Assembly: GCA_003550565.1 (NCBI GenBank)
Contig: PUKQ01000063.1
Location: 1 to 35,014, forward strand
Source: Syntrophomonadaceae bacterium
GTDB lineage: Bacteria; Bacillota; Dethiobacteria; DTU022; PWGO01
Length of the DNA: 35,014 bases
Reading direction: 5' to 3'
Under the pieces are notes generated by a model that saw only the letters and a program-made list of their open reading frames with translations, did not search any database and was not told the DNA's origin. Shown piece by piece: positions 34,030 to 35,014 of the stretch (within the stretch, counting starts at the first letter, position 1; each line of letters begins with the position of its first letter). The translations under genes were made by a program, and so were the position numbers.

Positions 34030-35014
34030 ATGAAAATTATTTCGGCAGAAGCAATGCGTGAAGGTGATCGCCGCACCATCGAAGATTTGGGCTTTCCGGG
34101 GATAGTCCTTATGGAAAATGCCGGGATGAGGGTTACCGAAGCGGTAACTTCCATTAGCCCTTTGCCCGAGAAAATCGTTGTTTTAGCCGGCCCGGGCAAC
34201 AACGGTGGAGACGGCCTTGTAACTGCCCGCCAGCTTAACAGGTTGGGAATTTCCGTTTCTGTTTGGTGCACGGCATCCCCTCAATCATATAAGGGAGATG
34301 CGCTGGTAAATCATAATTTCCTGGAAAAGAAAGGATTTCCCTTAAATTATATAGAGGATGAGACGCGGATGAAAGAATTGCAGGAAGATATAAAAAGTGC
34401 GGATTTGCTAATAGATGCCCTCCTGGGGACCGGAACCGGTAGGCTTGTGGAAGGGGTGCTTGCCAATATTATTGCATTGGTAAATGCTGTTAAAGCCCCG
34501 GTTTTATCTGTAGACATTCCCTCGGGAATTGATGCCAATACGGGAAAAGTGCTGGGGATCGCTGTGAAAGCGAAATGGACGGTAACGCTGGCTTGTTTAA
34601 AGAGAGGTCACCTCCTTTATCCGGGCGCCGAATATGCCGGCAAGGTAACTGTTGCCGATATTATAGAATTAGTAAATGCTGCTAAAGCCCCGGTTTTATC
34701 TGTAGACATTCCCTCGGGTATTGATGCCAATACGGGAAAAGTGCTGGGGATAGCTGTGAAGGCGAAATGGACGGTAACGCTGGCTTGTTTAAAGAGAGGC
34801 CATCTCCTTTATCCGGGTGCTGAATATGCGGGCAAGGTAACTGTTGCCGATATTGATATTCCGGAAAGAGCGGTTCCATCAGAGGCCATGGAAGTCATTA
34901 CCCCCGAACGGGTAATGTCGCTGTTACCCCGCCGCCCCTTGAATGCCCATAAAGGAACTTTTGGGAGGGCTCTCATTGTGGCCGGGTCGCCGGGTATGAG
35001 CGGCGCAGCTTTGC
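34030..35014 (+). CDS. nnr: Bifunctional NAD(P)H-hydrate repair enzyme, 5' part with internal duplication
   Basis: This enzyme repairs hydrated NAD(P)H. Its N-terminal YjeF domain is an epimerase and its C-terminal domain an ADP-dependent dehydratase. The first has AMREGDRRTIEDLG, GPGNNGGDGLVTARQL and LLIDALLGTGTGR. The start of the second is HKGTFGRALIVAGSPGMSGAAL before the window ends. Residues 148-211 and 212-275 are copies of one another, each with VLSVDIPSGIDANTG and the KRGHLLYPGAEYAGKVTVADI stretch. Only one copy is expected in the YjeF fold. The gene continues beyond the window. ATG follows AAGGAGAGGG. Confidence 0.95.
   Translation, partial: MKIISAEAMREGDRRTIEDLGFPGIVLMENAGMRVTEAVTSISPLPEKIVVLAGPGNNGGDGLVTARQLNRLGISVSVWCTASPQSYKGDALVNHNFLEKKGFPLNYIEDETRMKELQEDIKSADLLIDALLGTGTGRLVEGVLANIIALVNAVKAPVLSVDIPSGIDANTGKVLGIAVKAKWTVTLACLKRGHLLYPGAEYAGKVTVADIIELVNAAKAPVLSVDIPSGIDANTGKVLGIAVKAKWTVTLACLKRGHLLYPGAEYAGKVTVADIDIPERAVPSEAMEVITPERVMSLLPRRPLNAHKGTFGRALIVAGSPGMSGAAL
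34471..34854 (+). repeat. 192-bp in-frame tandem duplication inside nnr
   Basis: Bases 34471-34662 and 34663-34854 are 64 codons each and match at about 94 percent. I count 12 base differences; 10 are synonymous and 2 (A/E and V/A) change the residue. The reading frame stays open throughout. Confidence 0.95.

Overview
The window looks like chromosomal DNA of an anaerobic Firmicute, most likely a member of the Clostridia. This rests on Shine-Dalgarno sites of the AGGAGG type, frequent GTG/TTG starts, a T-box leader, a Moco riboswitch, and the Firmicute housekeeping order obg, nadD, yqeK, rsfS, leuS, comEA, comEC, holA, rpsT. I cannot name the genus.

Layout. 1-3057: the 3' part of obg, then nadD, a small RRM RNA-binding protein, yqeK and rsfS. 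3058-4209: a ThiF/HesA-type adenylyltransferase behind a leader with two hairpins. 4260-7180: leuS, with a consensus sigma-A promoter and a leucine T-box leader (CUC specifier). A complete tRNA-Ala(GGC) gene sits inside this leader, between stem I and the antiterminator. 7278-11840: an Asp23 family protein, comEA, a UPF0182 membrane protein and rnhA. 11865-18300, minus strand: a molybdenum cofactor operon (moeA, moeA fused to a binding-protein domain, moaA, a mobB-moaC fusion, a MOSC-MogA fusion) behind a Moco riboswitch and terminator. 18492-21158: comEC. 21438-24750: an ECF sigma factor, a membrane protein that is probably its anti-sigma factor, and an ABC ATPase/permease pair. 24817-27453, minus strand: an 878-residue fusion of a class-III aminotransferase and a domain resembling the cyanobacterial acyl-ACP reductase. 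27952-30823: trkA and trkH. 30884-33291: holA, then convergent rpsT and a LiaF-like protein. 33400-33850: a REP-like repeat cluster. 34030-end: a partial nnr gene with an in-frame 192-bp tandem duplication.

How it fits together. The ancestral backbone serves ribosome assembly, NAD synthesis, translation and DNA uptake/replication. Accessory blocks interrupt it: the Moco operon, the sigma/ABC block, the aminotransferase-reductase fusion and the Trk system. The most unusual features are the T-box leader that carries a tRNA gene of a different amino-acid specificity, the aminotransferase-acyl reductase fusion (predicted to turn an acyl thioester into an amine through an aldehyde), and the nearly synonymous duplication inside nnr.
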